From DAOUEX01 sp034430235 (GTDB lineage: Bacteria > Chloroflexota > Anaerolineae > UBA2200), in assembly GCA_964478075.1 (NCBI GenBank), contig CAYZGO010000031.1:1-33183 (forward strand): 33,183 nucleotides of DNA, given 5' to 3'. Shown here piece after piece: positions 1-8,264 of this stretch (its first letter is position 1; each line of letters starts with the position of its first letter). A program made the translations under genes and the position numbers. The notes below the pieces were generated by a model. The model ran no database searches. It had not been told where the DNA came from and was given only the letters and a program-made list of their open reading frames with translations.

Positions 1-86
1 TGGCCCTGGAATCTGGGTCACGCTTCGCCATCCGTGAAGGCGGTCGCACCGTCGGTGCTGGCGTGGTCACCAAGATATTGGAGTAA
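1..86 (+). CDS. tuf: Elongation factor Tu, 3' end (partial)
   Basis: The first bases, read in frame 3, encode the last 28 residues of EF-Tu, ending GAGVVTKILE before TAA at 84-86. The segment 'RFAIREGGRTVGAGVV' is the conserved end of domain 3. EF-Tu delivers aminoacyl-tRNA to the ribosome. Its place just upstream of rpsJ is the usual str-S10 junction. The gene continues off the left edge. A second tuf begins at the right edge in the same orientation. Confidence 0.95.
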   Translation, partial: ALESGSRFAIREGGRTVGAGVVTKILE

Positions 87-151
87 GAGGAGGTAAGGGC
101 GCCGACTCACAGTCCCGTCAGGCGGGGTGAACGATCGGTCCCCAAAGGTGT

Positions 152-463
152 ATGGCCAAGCGACAGCGAATCAGGATCAAACTCAAAGCATATGATCATC
201 GGCTCTTGGATCAATCGGCGCGACGTATTGTGGAGACGGCAGAGCGAACAGGGGCAGCAGTAATTGGCCCAGTACCTCTGCCCACCAAGATCGAAAAGTT
301 CTGCGTGATACGTTCACCGTTCATAGACAAGGACTCACGCGAGCAATTCGAGATCCGCACCCATAAGCGTCTGATTGACGTACTGGAGCCGAACACAAAG
401 ACAGTCGAGACTCTAATGAAGCTCAATCTGCCGGCTGGCGTTGACATCGAGATCAAGATCTAG
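152..463 (+). CDS. rpsJ: 30S ribosomal protein S10
   Basis: The 103-residue product has the normal S10 length. It starts MAKRQRIRIKLKAYDH and keeps the 'GPVPLPT' loop and the 'RTHKRLIDVLEP' segment. S10 sits in the 30S head; in other bacteria it also serves as NusE in antitermination. The ATG is preceded by AAAGGTG. It follows tuf by 65 bp and is the first gene of the S10 cluster; I found no clear promoter in that gap, so read-through from the str operon is likely (inference). Confidence 0.97.
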   Translation: MAKRQRIRIKLKAYDHRLLDQSARRIVETAERTGAAVIGPVPLPTKIEKFCVIRSPFIDKDSREQFEIRTHKRLIDVLEPNTKTVETLMKLNLPAGVDIEIKI

Positions 464-486
464 CCGACGGCCTGATTCCGTTGCGT

Positions 487-505
487 GCAGATCCCGGGGA
501 TCTGC
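487..505 (+). other. Hairpin between rpsJ and rplC
   Basis: GCAGATCC at 487-494 pairs perfectly with GGATCTGC at 498-505 around a three-base loop. No T-tract follows, so it is not an intrinsic terminator. It lies in the 114-bp gap between rpsJ and rplC and may affect mRNA processing or translation of rplC (inference). Confidence 0.5.
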
Positions 506-577
506 AAAGGGGACTCGACGAAGAGGAGACCATGTGCGTGAAGTCCACGCCGTGGCCCGTCAAAGCTTGGGGTAAAC

Positions 578-1201
578 ATGGCGACAAGAGAAGGATTGCT
601 AGGACGGAAAATAGGCATGACCCGGATCTTCGATGAACGCGGCGAAGTTGTGCCCGTGACTGTAATCGAAGCAGGGCCCTGTTACATAACTCAAATCAAG
701 TCGGTGGACAAAGACGGCTACAACGCTATCCAGTTGGGATTTGGCGACACGAAGCGGCTCAACAAGCCCAGCCGAGGCCACCTGAAGAACCTGCCGGCCT
801 TGGGTAACCTGCGCGAACTACGCACTGACGACGTGGCGCGCTATCAGGTAGGCCAGGTACTGGACGTAAGCCTGTTTGGGGTCGGCGAATTGGTCGATGT
901 GGTTGGTATTTCGAAAGGGCGTGGTTTTGCCGGTGTGATGAAGCGCCATGGATTCCATGGCGGTCCTAAGACGCACGGGCAATCGGATCGGCATCGTGCT
1001 CCCGGCTCCATAGGAGCCGCTACGCCTGGTTGGGTTATTAAGGGCATGCGTATGCCTGGGCACATGGGTGTTGCACGAGTCACTGTGCAGAACTTGCGGG
1101 TAGTGATGGTGGATGCAGGGCGCAATCTGCTGGCTGTAAGAGGCGGTGTGCCCGGCGCACCTAAGGGCCTGTTATTCATCAGAAAGGCCGTCAAGCAATA
1201 G
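578..1201 (+). CDS. rplC: 50S ribosomal protein L3
   Basis: The product has 207 residues, typical for L3. The N-terminus 'GLLGRKIGMTRIF' and the central 'THGQSDRHRAPGSIG' loop are diagnostic. The glutamine in 'HGQS' is the position methylated in E. coli L3. L3 is an early assembly protein near the peptidyl-transferase centre. GGGGT stands ahead of the ATG. A better-looking SD (GAGGAG) lies 46 bp upstream ahead of an out-of-frame ATG, described as a finding. Confidence 0.97.
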   Translation: MATREGLLGRKIGMTRIFDERGEVVPVTVIEAGPCYITQIKSVDKDGYNAIQLGFGDTKRLNKPSRGHLKNLPALGNLRELRTDDVARYQVGQVLDVSLFGVGELVDVVGISKGRGFAGVMKRHGFHGGPKTHGQSDRHRAPGSIGAATPGWVIKGMRMPGHMGVARVTVQNLRVVMVDAGRNLLAVRGGVPGAPKGLLFIRKAVKQ

Positions 1202-1248
1202 CCAGCGGGTAAATTGGCTTGGCCATCCACTTTTGAGGAGACTTGAGG

Positions 1249-1869
1249 ATGCGAGTCAGTGTTCGCAATATGGCCGGTGAGACGGTCAACGAAATAGAGT
1301 TGCGCGATGACATCTTTGGCCTGGAGCCACATGAGGCGGTCATGCATCAGGCTGTGGTGCGGCAGTTGGCCAATGCACGTTTAGGCACTGCCAGCACCAA
1401 GACCAGGGGCAACGTCAGGGGTGGCGGCAGGAAACCGTGGCGGCAGAAAGGCACCGGTCGCGCGCGGCAGGGTAGCATTCGCGCTCCTCAGTGGAAAGGT
1501 GGCGGCGTGGTTTTTGGTCCACATCCACGCTCTTATCGCCAGCGCATGCCGCGCAAGATGCGGCGTCTGGCCCTAAAGTCTGCTCTTTCTGCCAAGGCGG
1601 CCGAGAATGGCATCGTTTTGCTTGATGACCTGCTCATGGAGGCGCCGAAGACAAAGAACATGTTGGCTGTTCTGGACAGTCTGCAAATTGAGTCGAGTGT
1701 TCTGATTCTTCTTCCCGAGCGCGATTTCAATATCGAGAGGTCTGCCAGTAACGTACCCGATGTCAAGACACTGCATGCGAGCAATCTGAACGTTATTGAT
1801 ATCCTGAATTATGATACCCTGATCCTGCCTGTGAAGGCTCTCGCGGTCATCGAGCAGATTCTCGGTTGA
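1249..1869 (+). CDS. rplD: 50S ribosomal protein L4
   Basis: The 206-residue protein has the glycine- and arginine-rich loop of L4 ('GNVRGGGRKPWRQKGTGRAR', about residues 55-75), which reaches into the exit tunnel. The start is the ATG at 1249, eight bases after GAGGAG; a TTG two codons upstream is less well placed. In enterobacteria L4 represses the S10 operon; no matching leader was recognised here. It lies 47 bp after rplC. Confidence 0.96.
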   Translation: MRVSVRNMAGETVNEIELRDDIFGLEPHEAVMHQAVVRQLANARLGTASTKTRGNVRGGGRKPWRQKGTGRARQGSIRAPQWKGGGVVFGPHPRSYRQRMPRKMRRLALKSALSAKAAENGIVLLDDLLMEAPKTKNMLAVLDSLQIESSVLILLPERDFNIERSASNVPDVKTLHASNLNVIDILNYDTLILPVKALAVIEQILG

Positions 1870-1921
1870 TGTATTGCCCAGAGATGCATACCGCGGGGCA
1901 ATGAGGAGAGTCGTATCTATC

Positions 1922-2209
1922 ATGAACCCTTATGAGATCTTGAGACGCCCGATTCTGACGGAAAAGTCCAGTCTGCAATCGGAGCATCTCAATCGCTATA
2001 CTTTTGAGGTGGACTGTCGCGCCAACAAGCATCAGATCAAGGATGCCGTGGAGCGGGTATTCAATGTGCAAGTCCTGGCTGTGAATGTGATAAACGTCCG
2101 TGGCAAACAGCGTCGCTTGGGCAGGATTGTGGGGCGTACCAGGGACTGGAAAAAGGCTATTGTGAGTTTGGCTCCAGGGCAGACCATACAGTTCTTTGAG
2201 GGTGTATAG
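1922..2209 (+). CDS. rplW: 50S ribosomal protein L23
   Basis: From the ATG at 1922 the protein has 95 residues and opens 'MNPYEILRRPILTEKS', the classic L23 start. L23 lies at the tunnel exit and docks trigger factor and SRP. The reading frame stays open upstream to 1874, but the extra 16 residues do not resemble L23. GAGGAG lies about 13 bases upstream, slightly far. It sits between rplD and rplB as usual. Confidence 0.95.
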   Translation: MNPYEILRRPILTEKSSLQSEHLNRYTFEVDCRANKHQIKDAVERVFNVQVLAVNVINVRGKQRRLGRIVGRTRDWKKAIVSLAPGQTIQFFEGV

Positions 2210-2293
2210 TCTGCTGAGAGGTGTGGGACTGTCTCTGCAGTGGAAGGCCAAGTGCAGGCACTGCGAAGAGCAATCTCCCGAGGATGACATACT

Positions 2294-3130
2294 ATGGCAA
2301 TTAAAACCTACAAGCCCACTTCGCCCAGTCGACGTGGGATGACCGGGTCTACTTTCGAAGAGATAACTGTTTCTCGACCTGAGCGTTCGCTGCTAGCTCC
2401 GTTGCAGAAGAAGGCGGGACGCAATGTTCGTGGGGTCATCACGGTACGACACCAGGGTGGCGGCCACAAGCGGAAGTATCGCCTTATTGATTTCAAGCGT
2501 GACAAGATAGGTATACCAGCGCGGGTGGAATCAATCCAATATGACCCTAATCGCTCGGCCCGCATTGCTCTTCTGGTTTACGCTGATGGCGAGAAGCGTT
2601 ACATTATTGCTCCTTTGGAAGTGAAAGTGAGCCATGTGTTGATGTCTGGTCCATCTGCAGAAATCCGTCCCGGCAATGCCTTACCAATTGAGAGAATCCC
2701 ACTGGGCACGCTGATTCACAACATCGAGTTGGAGCCAGGTCGAGGTGGGCAGCTGGCGCGTTCAGCGGGCGCATCGGCACAACTGCTGGCGAAGGAAGGT
2801 ACCTACGCACGAATACGGCTGCCATCAAGCGAGGTGCGGCTTATCCACACCCGTTGTATGGCCACGGTTGGCCAGGTAGGCAATACGGACCATGGCCATA
2901 TCAAGTTAGGGAAGGCTGGCCGCTCACGGTGGTTGGGCATCCGCCCGGCTACTCGAGGATCGGTTATGAGTCCTCGAGACCACCCGCACGGTGGTGGAGA
3001 AGGCAAGACTCCTATCGGTATGCCTTCGCCCAAGAGCCCTTGGGGCAAGCCGACTCTGGGTAAGAAAACACGTCGTCGCAAGCTAACCGAGAAGATGATT
3101 GTCCGCCGCCGACAGAAGAAGCGCCGCTAG
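2294..3130 (+). CDS. rplB: 50S ribosomal protein L2
   Basis: The 278-residue product carries all L2 hallmarks: 'MAIKTYKPTSPSRRGMTGS' at the start, 'GGGHKRKYRLIDFKR' near residue 55, 'HGHIKLGKAGRSRWLG' near 200, and 'HPHGGGEGKTPIG' with the conserved histidine near the peptidyl-transferase centre. The C-terminus is strongly basic. L2 binds 23S domain IV and is needed for subunit joining. It follows rplW by 84 bp and precedes rpsS by 48 bp. Confidence 0.98.
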   Translation: MAIKTYKPTSPSRRGMTGSTFEEITVSRPERSLLAPLQKKAGRNVRGVITVRHQGGGHKRKYRLIDFKRDKIGIPARVESIQYDPNRSARIALLVYADGEKRYIIAPLEVKVSHVLMSGPSAEIRPGNALPIERIPLGTLIHNIELEPGRGGQLARSAGASAQLLAKEGTYARIRLPSSEVRLIHTRCMATVGQVGNTDHGHIKLGKAGRSRWLGIRPATRGSVMSPRDHPHGGGEGKTPIGMPSPKSPWGKPTLGKKTRRRKLTEKMIVRRRQKKRR

Positions 3131-3178
3131 CACTCGGCGGTCACCGACCATTTGTCTTTGATATGAGGAGTTGAGGAC

Positions 3179-3460
3179 ATGTCTAGATCACTCAAGAAGG
3201 GGCCCTATGTGGATTCCAAACTGCTGGGGAGGATAGAGGCAATGAACCGCTCGGGCGAGAAGCGCGTTATCAAGACCTGGTCCCGCGCTTCCACCGTCTT
3301 CCCGCAGATGGTAGGGCACACGATAGCAGTGCACGATGGAAGACGCCATGTGCCCATCTACATTACTGAGAACATGGTAGGGCACAAGTTGGGGGAGTTC
3401 GCTCCCACACGCTACTTCCGCGGGCACAGTGCTAGAGAGAGAATAACCTCCAGGACGTAG
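3179..3460 (+). CDS. rpsS: 30S ribosomal protein S19
   Basis: The 93-residue protein begins 'MSRSLKKGPYVDSKLL' and contains 'WSRASTVFPQMVGHTIAVHDG' and 'HKLGEFAPTR', all diagnostic of S19. S19 forms a complex with S13 in the 30S head and contacts the A-site region. ATATGAGGAG precedes the ATG with good spacing. Confidence 0.97.
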   Translation: MSRSLKKGPYVDSKLLGRIEAMNRSGEKRVIKTWSRASTVFPQMVGHTIAVHDGRRHVPIYITENMVGHKLGEFAPTRYFRGHSARERITSRT

Positions 3461-3523
3461 TTGCTCTACCTGTGCCCTGGGGTAGCGGGCACATCCGGAG
3501 AGCACTTTTAGGGGAGTTGTGAC

Positions 3524-3877
3524 ATGGACATTCAAGTTAGGGCTGTGGCGAAGTACATACGTATGTCGCCTCGCAAAGTGAAGCTCGTCGTTGACAGCGT
3601 GCGTGGCCAAAGTGTAAATGAAGCCCTGACTATGCTCAGGTACTCAACCAAAGCAGCAGCGAAACCGGTGGCCAAGGTGATAGCGTCGGCAGCAGCTGGT
3701 GCCGAAGAGAACTATGGCCTCTCACCGGATGAACTGCATATCGTGCGGATCTCTGCTGATGAGGGCCCCACTCTCAAGCGAGGGCGTATTGGCGCAAGGG
3801 GCCGTTTCAAGCCGATTCTGAAGCGGTCTACGCATATCACGGTGGTGTTGGGGAGACTGGAAGAGACTGCGCAATGA
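3524..3877 (+). CDS. rplV: 50S ribosomal protein L22
   Basis: The 117-residue protein contains 'RMSPRKVKLVVDSVRG' near the N-terminus and 'GPTLKRGRIGARGRFKPI' near residue 88, the beta-hairpin that lines the exit tunnel and where macrolide resistance changes occur in other bacteria. The ATG follows GGGGAGTTGTGAC. Length and context are ordinary; rpsC follows after 40 bp. Confidence 0.97.
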   Translation: MDIQVRAVAKYIRMSPRKVKLVVDSVRGQSVNEALTMLRYSTKAAAKPVAKVIASAAAGAEENYGLSPDELHIVRISADEGPTLKRGRIGARGRFKPILKRSTHITVVLGRLEETAQ

Positions 3878-3917
3878 TGTATTGTACTCAGTGGCTAATC
3901 AGATTAAGGAGGTGGTG

Positions 3918-4577
3918 GTGGGGCGAAAGGTACACCCCTTAGGCTTTAGGCTCGGCTACAATAAGGATTGGTACGCTCGCTGGTACGCTGAAGGCAAGCT
4001 CTACACGGACTTGCTGCACGAGGATCTGGCTATTCGGCGCATGATTCGCCGGAACCTTGCGCGTGCAGCCATATCAAGAGTGGAGATCGAACGTTTCCCC
4101 AAGCGGATCAGGCTCACTATTCACTCTGCTAAACCGGGTATTGTCATTGGGCGCAAAGGAGCCAATGTCAATCTCCTGCGTGGAGAGTTGGAGAGGTTGA
4201 CAAAGAAAAAGGTGCGGGTGGAAGTCGAGGAAGTTGAGAGGCCCGAGCTGGACGCAGTACTGGTGGCCGAAAGCATTGCTGAGCAGTTGAAAAGGCGCAT
4301 ATCTCACAAGCGTGCCATGAAGCAGGCTGTTGCACGTGCCATGCGCGCGGGTGCTAAGGGTATCAAGATAGCATGCAGCGGGCGGCTATTTGGCGCTGAG
4401 ATGGCCCGCCGTGAGTGGGTGCGCGAAGGTCGTGTACCTTTGCACACACTGCGTGCCGACATTGACTACGCTGTCAGGGAGGCCCTGGTCACGCTGGGAC
4501 GAATTGGCGTCAAAGTTTGGATCTATCGCGGGGATCTGTTGCCAAAGGGCACAGAGAGGGAAGCGCCGCATCATTGA
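3918..4577 (+). CDS. rpsC: 30S ribosomal protein S3
   Basis: I start this at GTG 3918, five bases after a perfect AAGGAGG. It gives a 219-residue protein beginning GRKVHPLGFRLGYNKDW, as S3 proteins do. The frame is open back to 3882, but the added residues do not match S3. The KH domain is clear: 'KPGIVIGRKGANVNLL' with the GxxG loop near residue 75. The C-terminal domain has 'GRLFGAEMARREWVREGRVPLH'. S3 lines the mRNA entry channel. Confidence 0.96.
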   Translation: MGRKVHPLGFRLGYNKDWYARWYAEGKLYTDLLHEDLAIRRMIRRNLARAAISRVEIERFPKRIRLTIHSAKPGIVIGRKGANVNLLRGELERLTKKKVRVEVEEVERPELDAVLVAESIAEQLKRRISHKRAMKQAVARAMRAGAKGIKIACSGRLFGAEMARREWVREGRVPLHTLRADIDYAVREALVTLGRIGVKVWIYRGDLLPKGTEREAPHH

Positions 4578-4630
4578 ACAAAGCCTAAGGCTAAGCACTA
4601 GGTCACCATTCTCGTTCGGGGGATTTCGTC

Positions 4631-5065
4631 ATGTTGATGCCCAAAAGGGTCAAATATCGCAAGGCTCATCGTGGTCGCATGAAAGGGCGTGCAACCCGAG
4701 GTAATACCGTGGCTTTTGGCGAATACGGTTTACAGGCGCTTGAGCCACACTGGATAACAAGCCGGCAGATAGAAGCCGCACGGCGGGCGATTGTGCGCTA
4801 CGTGAGACGCGGTGGCAAGTTGTGGATACGCATCTTCCCTGACAAGCCAGTGACGGCCAAGGCTGCAGAGACGCGCATGGGTGGCGGTAAGGGGGCGTTG
4901 TCTCATTGGGTTGCTGTGGTCAAGCCTGGTCGAATCCTGTTCGAGATCGCTGGCGTGCGTGAAGAGGCTGCTCGGGAGGCTTTTCGCCTGGCTGGAAGTA
5001 AGCTGCCCATTCATACGCAATTCGTCAGCAGGGAAGACTTTGGTGTGGGGGGTGAGGCATCGTGA
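4631..5065 (+). CDS. rplP: 50S ribosomal protein L16
   Basis: The 144-residue protein starts 'MLMPKRVKYRKAHRGRMKG', and contains 'RKAIVRY'-like and 'KPVTAKAAETRMGGGKGA' segments typical of L16. L16 assembles late and organises the A-site tRNA-binding region of the 50S subunit. The stop codon overlaps the GTG of rpmC by four bases, implying translational coupling. Confidence 0.97.
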   Translation: MLMPKRVKYRKAHRGRMKGRATRGNTVAFGEYGLQALEPHWITSRQIEAARRAIVRYVRRGGKLWIRIFPDKPVTAKAAETRMGGGKGALSHWVAVVKPGRILFEIAGVREEAAREAFRLAGSKLPIHTQFVSREDFGVGGEAS

Positions 5066-5292
5066 TACCAGTGAGAGAATTACGAGCGATGACCGACGCC
5101 GAATTGCAGCAAAAGTTACAGGAGGCGTATCAGGAGCTTTTCAACTTGCGTTTCCGACTGGTGACAAAGCAGGTTGAAGACACCAGCCGCATCCGCGTAG
5201 TGCGGCATGATATCGCGCGTGTCAAGACAATTGTGCGTGAGCGGGAGCTGCAGGCGGAACAGGGGGGCAAGGCAGATGAGAGGGCGACGTAA
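5062..5292 (+). CDS. rpmC: 50S ribosomal protein L29
   Basis: The 76-residue helical protein starts at a GTG that overlaps the rplP stop (GTGA). 'ELRAMTDAELQQKLQEAYQE' and 'LFNLRFRLVTKQVEDTSRIR' match the two-helix hairpin of L29. The C-terminal tail (QAEQGGKADERAT) overlaps the start of rpsQ by 17 bp. L29 sits beside L23 at the tunnel exit. Confidence 0.96.
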   Translation: MIPVRELRAMTDAELQQKLQEAYQELFNLRFRLVTKQVEDTSRIRVVRHDIARVKTIVRERELQAEQGGKADERAT

Positions 5293-5527
5293 AAGAATGG
5301 TCGGGCGAGTCGTTAGTAGCAGGATGGACAAAACCGTTGTCGTCGCCGTAGAAACGCGCAAGCGTCACCGCCTGTATGGGAAGGTTATCAGAAGCGTCAA
5401 ACGGTACAAAGCTCATGACGAGGACAACGCTAGCCACACGGGTGATCTGGTGCGCATTGAGGGAACCAGGCCTTTGAGCAAGGAGAAGCGCTGGATCGTA
5501 GTTGAGATACTGGGGAAGGCCAAATGA
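5276..5527 (+). CDS. rpsQ: 30S ribosomal protein S17
   Basis: Starting at ATG 5276, with AGGGGGGCA just upstream, the product has 83 residues. 'RRKRMVGRVVSSRMDKTVVV' and 'RTRPLSKEKRW'-like 'GTRPLSKEKRWIVVEIL' are diagnostic for the OB-fold protein S17, which binds 16S rRNA early in assembly. The open frame extends further upstream inside rpmC, but that part is the rpmC shadow. It overlaps rpmC by 17 bp and rplN by 4 bp. Confidence 0.96.
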   Translation: MRGRRKRMVGRVVSSRMDKTVVVAVETRKRHRLYGKVIRSVKRYKAHDEDNASHTGDLVRIEGTRPLSKEKRWIVVEILGKAK

Positions 5528-5892
5528 TTCAAGCGTTGACCAGACTGAGAATCGCCGATAATACGGGTGCACGGGAAATCATGTGCATCAAGGTGTTGGG
5601 AGGCACGCGCAGGCGCTATGCCTATGTGGGTGATGTTATTGTGGCTTCCGTCAAGGTGTCAAGGCCTGGCAGTGTGGTGAAGAAGGGTGAGGTTGTGCGC
5701 GCAGTCATCGTACGCACGGCTAAGGAGTACGGTCGCCCGGACGGGACGTATGTCCGCTTTGACGAGAATGCAGCCGTGATCCTGGACGATGAGCAGAATC
5801 CCAAGGGCACGCGCATATTCGGGCCTGTAGCCCGCGAATTACGCGATAAAGGTTTCATGAAGATTGTTTCCCTGTCACCGGAGGTTGTGTGA
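5524..5892 (+). CDS. rplN: 50S ribosomal protein L14
   Basis: The 122-residue protein has exactly the canonical L14 length. It begins 'MIQALTRLRIADNTGAREIMC' in outline and ends 'FMKIVSLSPEVV'. The conserved 'ADNTGA', 'VLGG' and 'GPVARELR' elements are present. L14 contacts 16S rRNA at an intersubunit bridge and is the docking site for RsfS. ATGA overlap with rpsQ indicates coupling. Confidence 0.97.
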   Translation: MIQALTRLRIADNTGAREIMCIKVLGGTRRRYAYVGDVIVASVKVSRPGSVVKKGEVVRAVIVRTAKEYGRPDGTYVRFDENAAVILDDEQNPKGTRIFGPVARELRDKGFMKIVSLSPEVV

Positions 5893-5967
5893 CACTCCGA
5901 GGGGTGTTATACCTGTACCCTGGCCGGGTGTTTCCTACGAGTATTTCTGGACCGAGGTTAGTGAACG

Positions 5968-6342
5968 ATGAAGATCAGAAAAGGCGATACTGTTGAAGTG
6001 ATATCAGGAGATGACAAAGGCTTGAGAGGAACCGTGCACCGTGTCATCCTGGGTCGTGAGACCCTGCGTCGCCTGGGGAGAAAAGGAAAACGCCGTGCAC
6101 GGCCAGACCACAATCGTGATCGTATAGTGGTCTCTGGCATTAACCTTGTCAAGAAGCACCAACGAGGCACCGGTGATGTGCGCACCCAAGTCGGCATTAT
6201 TGAGCGCGAAGCACCAATCCATATTTCTGACGTGGCGCTGCTGTGCCCGCACTGCAAAAGGCCCGCCAAGGTAGGTTACCAAATACTGGAGACCGGTGTT
6301 AGGCTCCGAGTCTGTAAGCGCTGCCATCAGACCATTGACTAG
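5968..6342 (+). CDS. rplX: 50S ribosomal protein L24, zinc-ribbon form
   Basis: The 124-residue protein has the KOW motif at the N-terminus ('IRKGDTVEVISGDDKGLRG') and a C-terminal pair of cysteine motifs, CPHC and CKRC, about 30 residues apart. L24 initiates 50S assembly. The intact four-cysteine ribbon marks the metal-binding form; many bacterial L24 proteins have lost it. An insertion rich in Arg and Lys (about residues 30-50) makes it longer than E. coli L24. Confidence 0.96.
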   Translation: MKIRKGDTVEVISGDDKGLRGTVHRVILGRETLRRLGRKGKRRARPDHNRDRIVVSGINLVKKHQRGTGDVRTQVGIIEREAPIHISDVALLCPHCKRPAKVGYQILETGVRLRVCKRCHQTID

Positions 6343-6366
6343 TTGGCTGCTGAGGAGAGCAGGGGA

Positions 6367-6918
6367 ATGTCAAGAATGCCGAGACTAAAAGAGCGCTTCT
6401 TGTCTGAAGTCATTCAGGCCATGCAGCGCGAGTTTGGCTACCAGAACGTCATGCAGGTGCCACGGCTGGTCAAGGTTGTGGTTAATGTTGGGTTAGGAGA
6501 AGCCTTAGAGAACGTGAAGGCTCTCGATGCGGCGGCTGGGGACATTGCCACCATTACTGGACAGAGACCGATCATTACGAGGGCCAAGAAGTCTATAGCC
6601 ACATTCAGGTTGCGAGCTGGCAATCCCATCGGTGTGAAGGTCACCCTACGTGGGAAACGGATGTACGATTTCTTGGACCGCCTGTTCAGTATTGCGCTGC
6701 CGCGTACGCGGGACTTCCGTGGCGTTTCTCCGGATTCTTTCGATGGCCGGGGAAACTATACCCTGGCGCTGCGTGAGCAGCTTGTCTGGCCGGAGGTTGA
6801 TTACGATACGATAGACAAGGTTCGTGGTATGGAGATCACTATCGTCACCACAGCCAAGACTGATGATGAAGGTCGCCATCTGTTGCAGTTGTTGGGCATG
6901 CCCTTCAGAAGGGCTTAG
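6367..6918 (+). CDS. rplE: 50S ribosomal protein L5
   Basis: The 183-residue protein has 'NVMQVPRLVKVVVNVGLGEA', 'TGQRPIITRAKKSIATFRLR' and 'GMEITIVTTAKTDDEGRHLL', all L5 hallmarks. L5 binds 5S rRNA. I prefer ATG 6367, about nine bases after GAGGAG; ATG 6376 is an alternative. The frame is open to a TTG at 6343 directly after the rplX stop, but this would leave no room for an SD. Confidence 0.94.
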   Translation: MSRMPRLKERFLSEVIQAMQREFGYQNVMQVPRLVKVVVNVGLGEALENVKALDAAAGDIATITGQRPIITRAKKSIATFRLRAGNPIGVKVTLRGKRMYDFLDRLFSIALPRTRDFRGVSPDSFDGRGNYTLALREQLVWPEVDYDTIDKVRGMEITIVTTAKTDDEGRHLLQLLGMPFRRA

Positions 6919-6957
6919 ACAATATCGCGATTGTGAGCATTGCAAGGGAGAGTACAT

Positions 6958-7140
6958 TTGGCTAAAAAGTCAATGATAGCACGCGAAAAACGACGCAAGT
7001 ATGAGGTACGCGTTCGCAACCGCTGCCAGAGGTGTGGTCGTCCGCGTGGTTACATGAGGCGATTCAAACTATGCCGAATTTGCTTCCGCGAACTGGCGCT
7101 GAAGGGCGAGCTCCCAGGAGTTATCAAGTCCAGTTGGTGA
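6958..7140 (+). CDS. rpsN: 30S ribosomal protein S14, type Z
   Basis: Starting at TTG 6958, with AAGGGAGAG eleven bases upstream, the product is a 60-residue short S14. The zinc motif CQRC...CRIC is intact, placing it with the four-cysteine type Z proteins rather than the long zinc-free form. The protein ends KSSW as these do. S14 helps fold the 3' major domain of 16S rRNA. An upstream in-frame ATG at 6940 adds residues not seen in the family. Confidence 0.95.
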   Translation: MAKKSMIAREKRRKYEVRVRNRCQRCGRPRGYMRRFKLCRICFRELALKGELPGVIKSSW

Positions 7141-7210
7141 TGAGTGTGCAGGTTCCCGGATTCCGCCTTGAATTCGAGGGACGTTGAGCACATCCTAAGG
7201 GAGAGTTCTT

Positions 7211-7609
7211 ATGACCGTAACCGATCCTGTTGCCGATATGCTGACGCGGATTAGAAATGCACTGGCTGCTCAGCATCGCTATGTTGTTGTCCCATCTTCG
7301 AAGTTGAAGCGTGAACTGGCTCGTGTGCTCAAGGAAGAGGGCTACATCGGGCATTACGATGTGACCAGGGATCGCCCTCAGCCTATGATCCGTATACGGC
7401 TCAAGTATACTGAGGACAACAAGCCTGTATTGTCTAGCCTGCAAAGGGTTAGCAAACCTGGTCGGCGCGTGTACGCCGGGCGACAAGACATTCCTTTGGT
7501 CCTGAGCGGGATGGGTATTGCCGTGCTCTCTACCCCGCGTGGAGTCATGACCGGCAAGAAGGCGCATCGGTTGGGGGTCGGGGGCGAAATACTTTGTCAC
7601 ATCTGGTAG
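7211..7609 (+). CDS. rpsH: 30S ribosomal protein S8
   Basis: The 132-residue protein starts 'MTVTDPVADMLTRIRNA' and ends 'GGEILCHIW', with 'LSTPRGVMTGKKAHRLGVGG' near the C-terminus: the standard S8 pattern. S8 binds the central domain of 16S rRNA, and in E. coli also represses its operon by binding the mRNA near rplE. I did not find a recognisable 16S-like mimic here. AAGGGAGAG precedes the ATG. Confidence 0.97.
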   Translation: MTVTDPVADMLTRIRNALAAQHRYVVVPSSKLKRELARVLKEEGYIGHYDVTRDRPQPMIRIRLKYTEDNKPVLSSLQRVSKPGRRVYAGRQDIPLVLSGMGIAVLSTPRGVMTGKKAHRLGVGGEILCHIW

Positions 7610-7683
7610 ACTGGCAGGTACGTGCCGGGGCTGTCCGCAGAAAGGCGTGTTTGTTTGCCGTTGAGCAAGCTGGAGGTTGAGGA

Positions 7684-8235
7684 GTGTCACGCATAGGTTG
7701 CTTACCCATATCACTCCCAGAGGGAGTCCGGGTGGAGATTGATGGCCATCACGTCACGGTCGAAGGTCCGAAAGGGGAGCTTGGTCGCGATTTCGATCCA
7801 CGGATAGAGATTGCGCTACAGGACAATCAACTGCTTGTTAGCCGCTCCAGCGACCATCGCACGGTACGGTCGTTGCACGGGCTGACTCGCGCTTTGCTGG
7901 CTAACATGGTGGAGGGAGTCACCGCCGGGTTTCACAAGTCACTGGAGATCGTTGGTGTTGGCTATCGAGCTGAGCTTGAGGACAACGACTTGGTACTGCG
8001 AGTGGGGTATTCGCATCCAGTCAGGTACGCTCCTCCTGAAGGGATTACACTCGTGGTGGAAAGAGGCAACCGTATTATCCATGTCAATGGCATGGACAAG
8101 GCGTTGGTTGGCGACGTCGCGGCCAAGATCAGGGCTGTGCGCAAGCCGGAGCCCTACAAGGGGAAGGGCATTCGTTATCTTGGGGAGCATGTCCGACGCA
8201 AGGCTGGCAAGGCTGGAAGGGTAATTGGGATCTGA
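7684..8235 (+). CDS. rplF: 50S ribosomal protein L6
   Basis: The 183-residue product uses a GTG start preceded by GGAGGTTGAG. It begins SRIGCLPISLPEGV and contains 'GVGYRAELEDNDLVLRVGYSHPV' and the C-terminal 'IRAVRKPEPYKGKGIRY', which together identify L6. It lies near the sarcin-ricin loop and the factor-binding site. It precedes rplR by 29 bp. Confidence 0.97.
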   Translation: MSRIGCLPISLPEGVRVEIDGHHVTVEGPKGELGRDFDPRIEIALQDNQLLVSRSSDHRTVRSLHGLTRALLANMVEGVTAGFHKSLEIVGVGYRAELEDNDLVLRVGYSHPVRYAPPEGITLVVERGNRIIHVNGMDKALVGDVAAKIRAVRKPEPYKGKGIRYLGEHVRRKAGKAGRVIGI

Positions 8236-8264
8236 ACTGCTCCCTAGAAGGGCGGGGGTTAGGA

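Noticed and set aside
844..1347. 167-codon minus-strand frame opposite rplC and rplD
   Set aside because: It is a shadow of L3 and has no family pattern.
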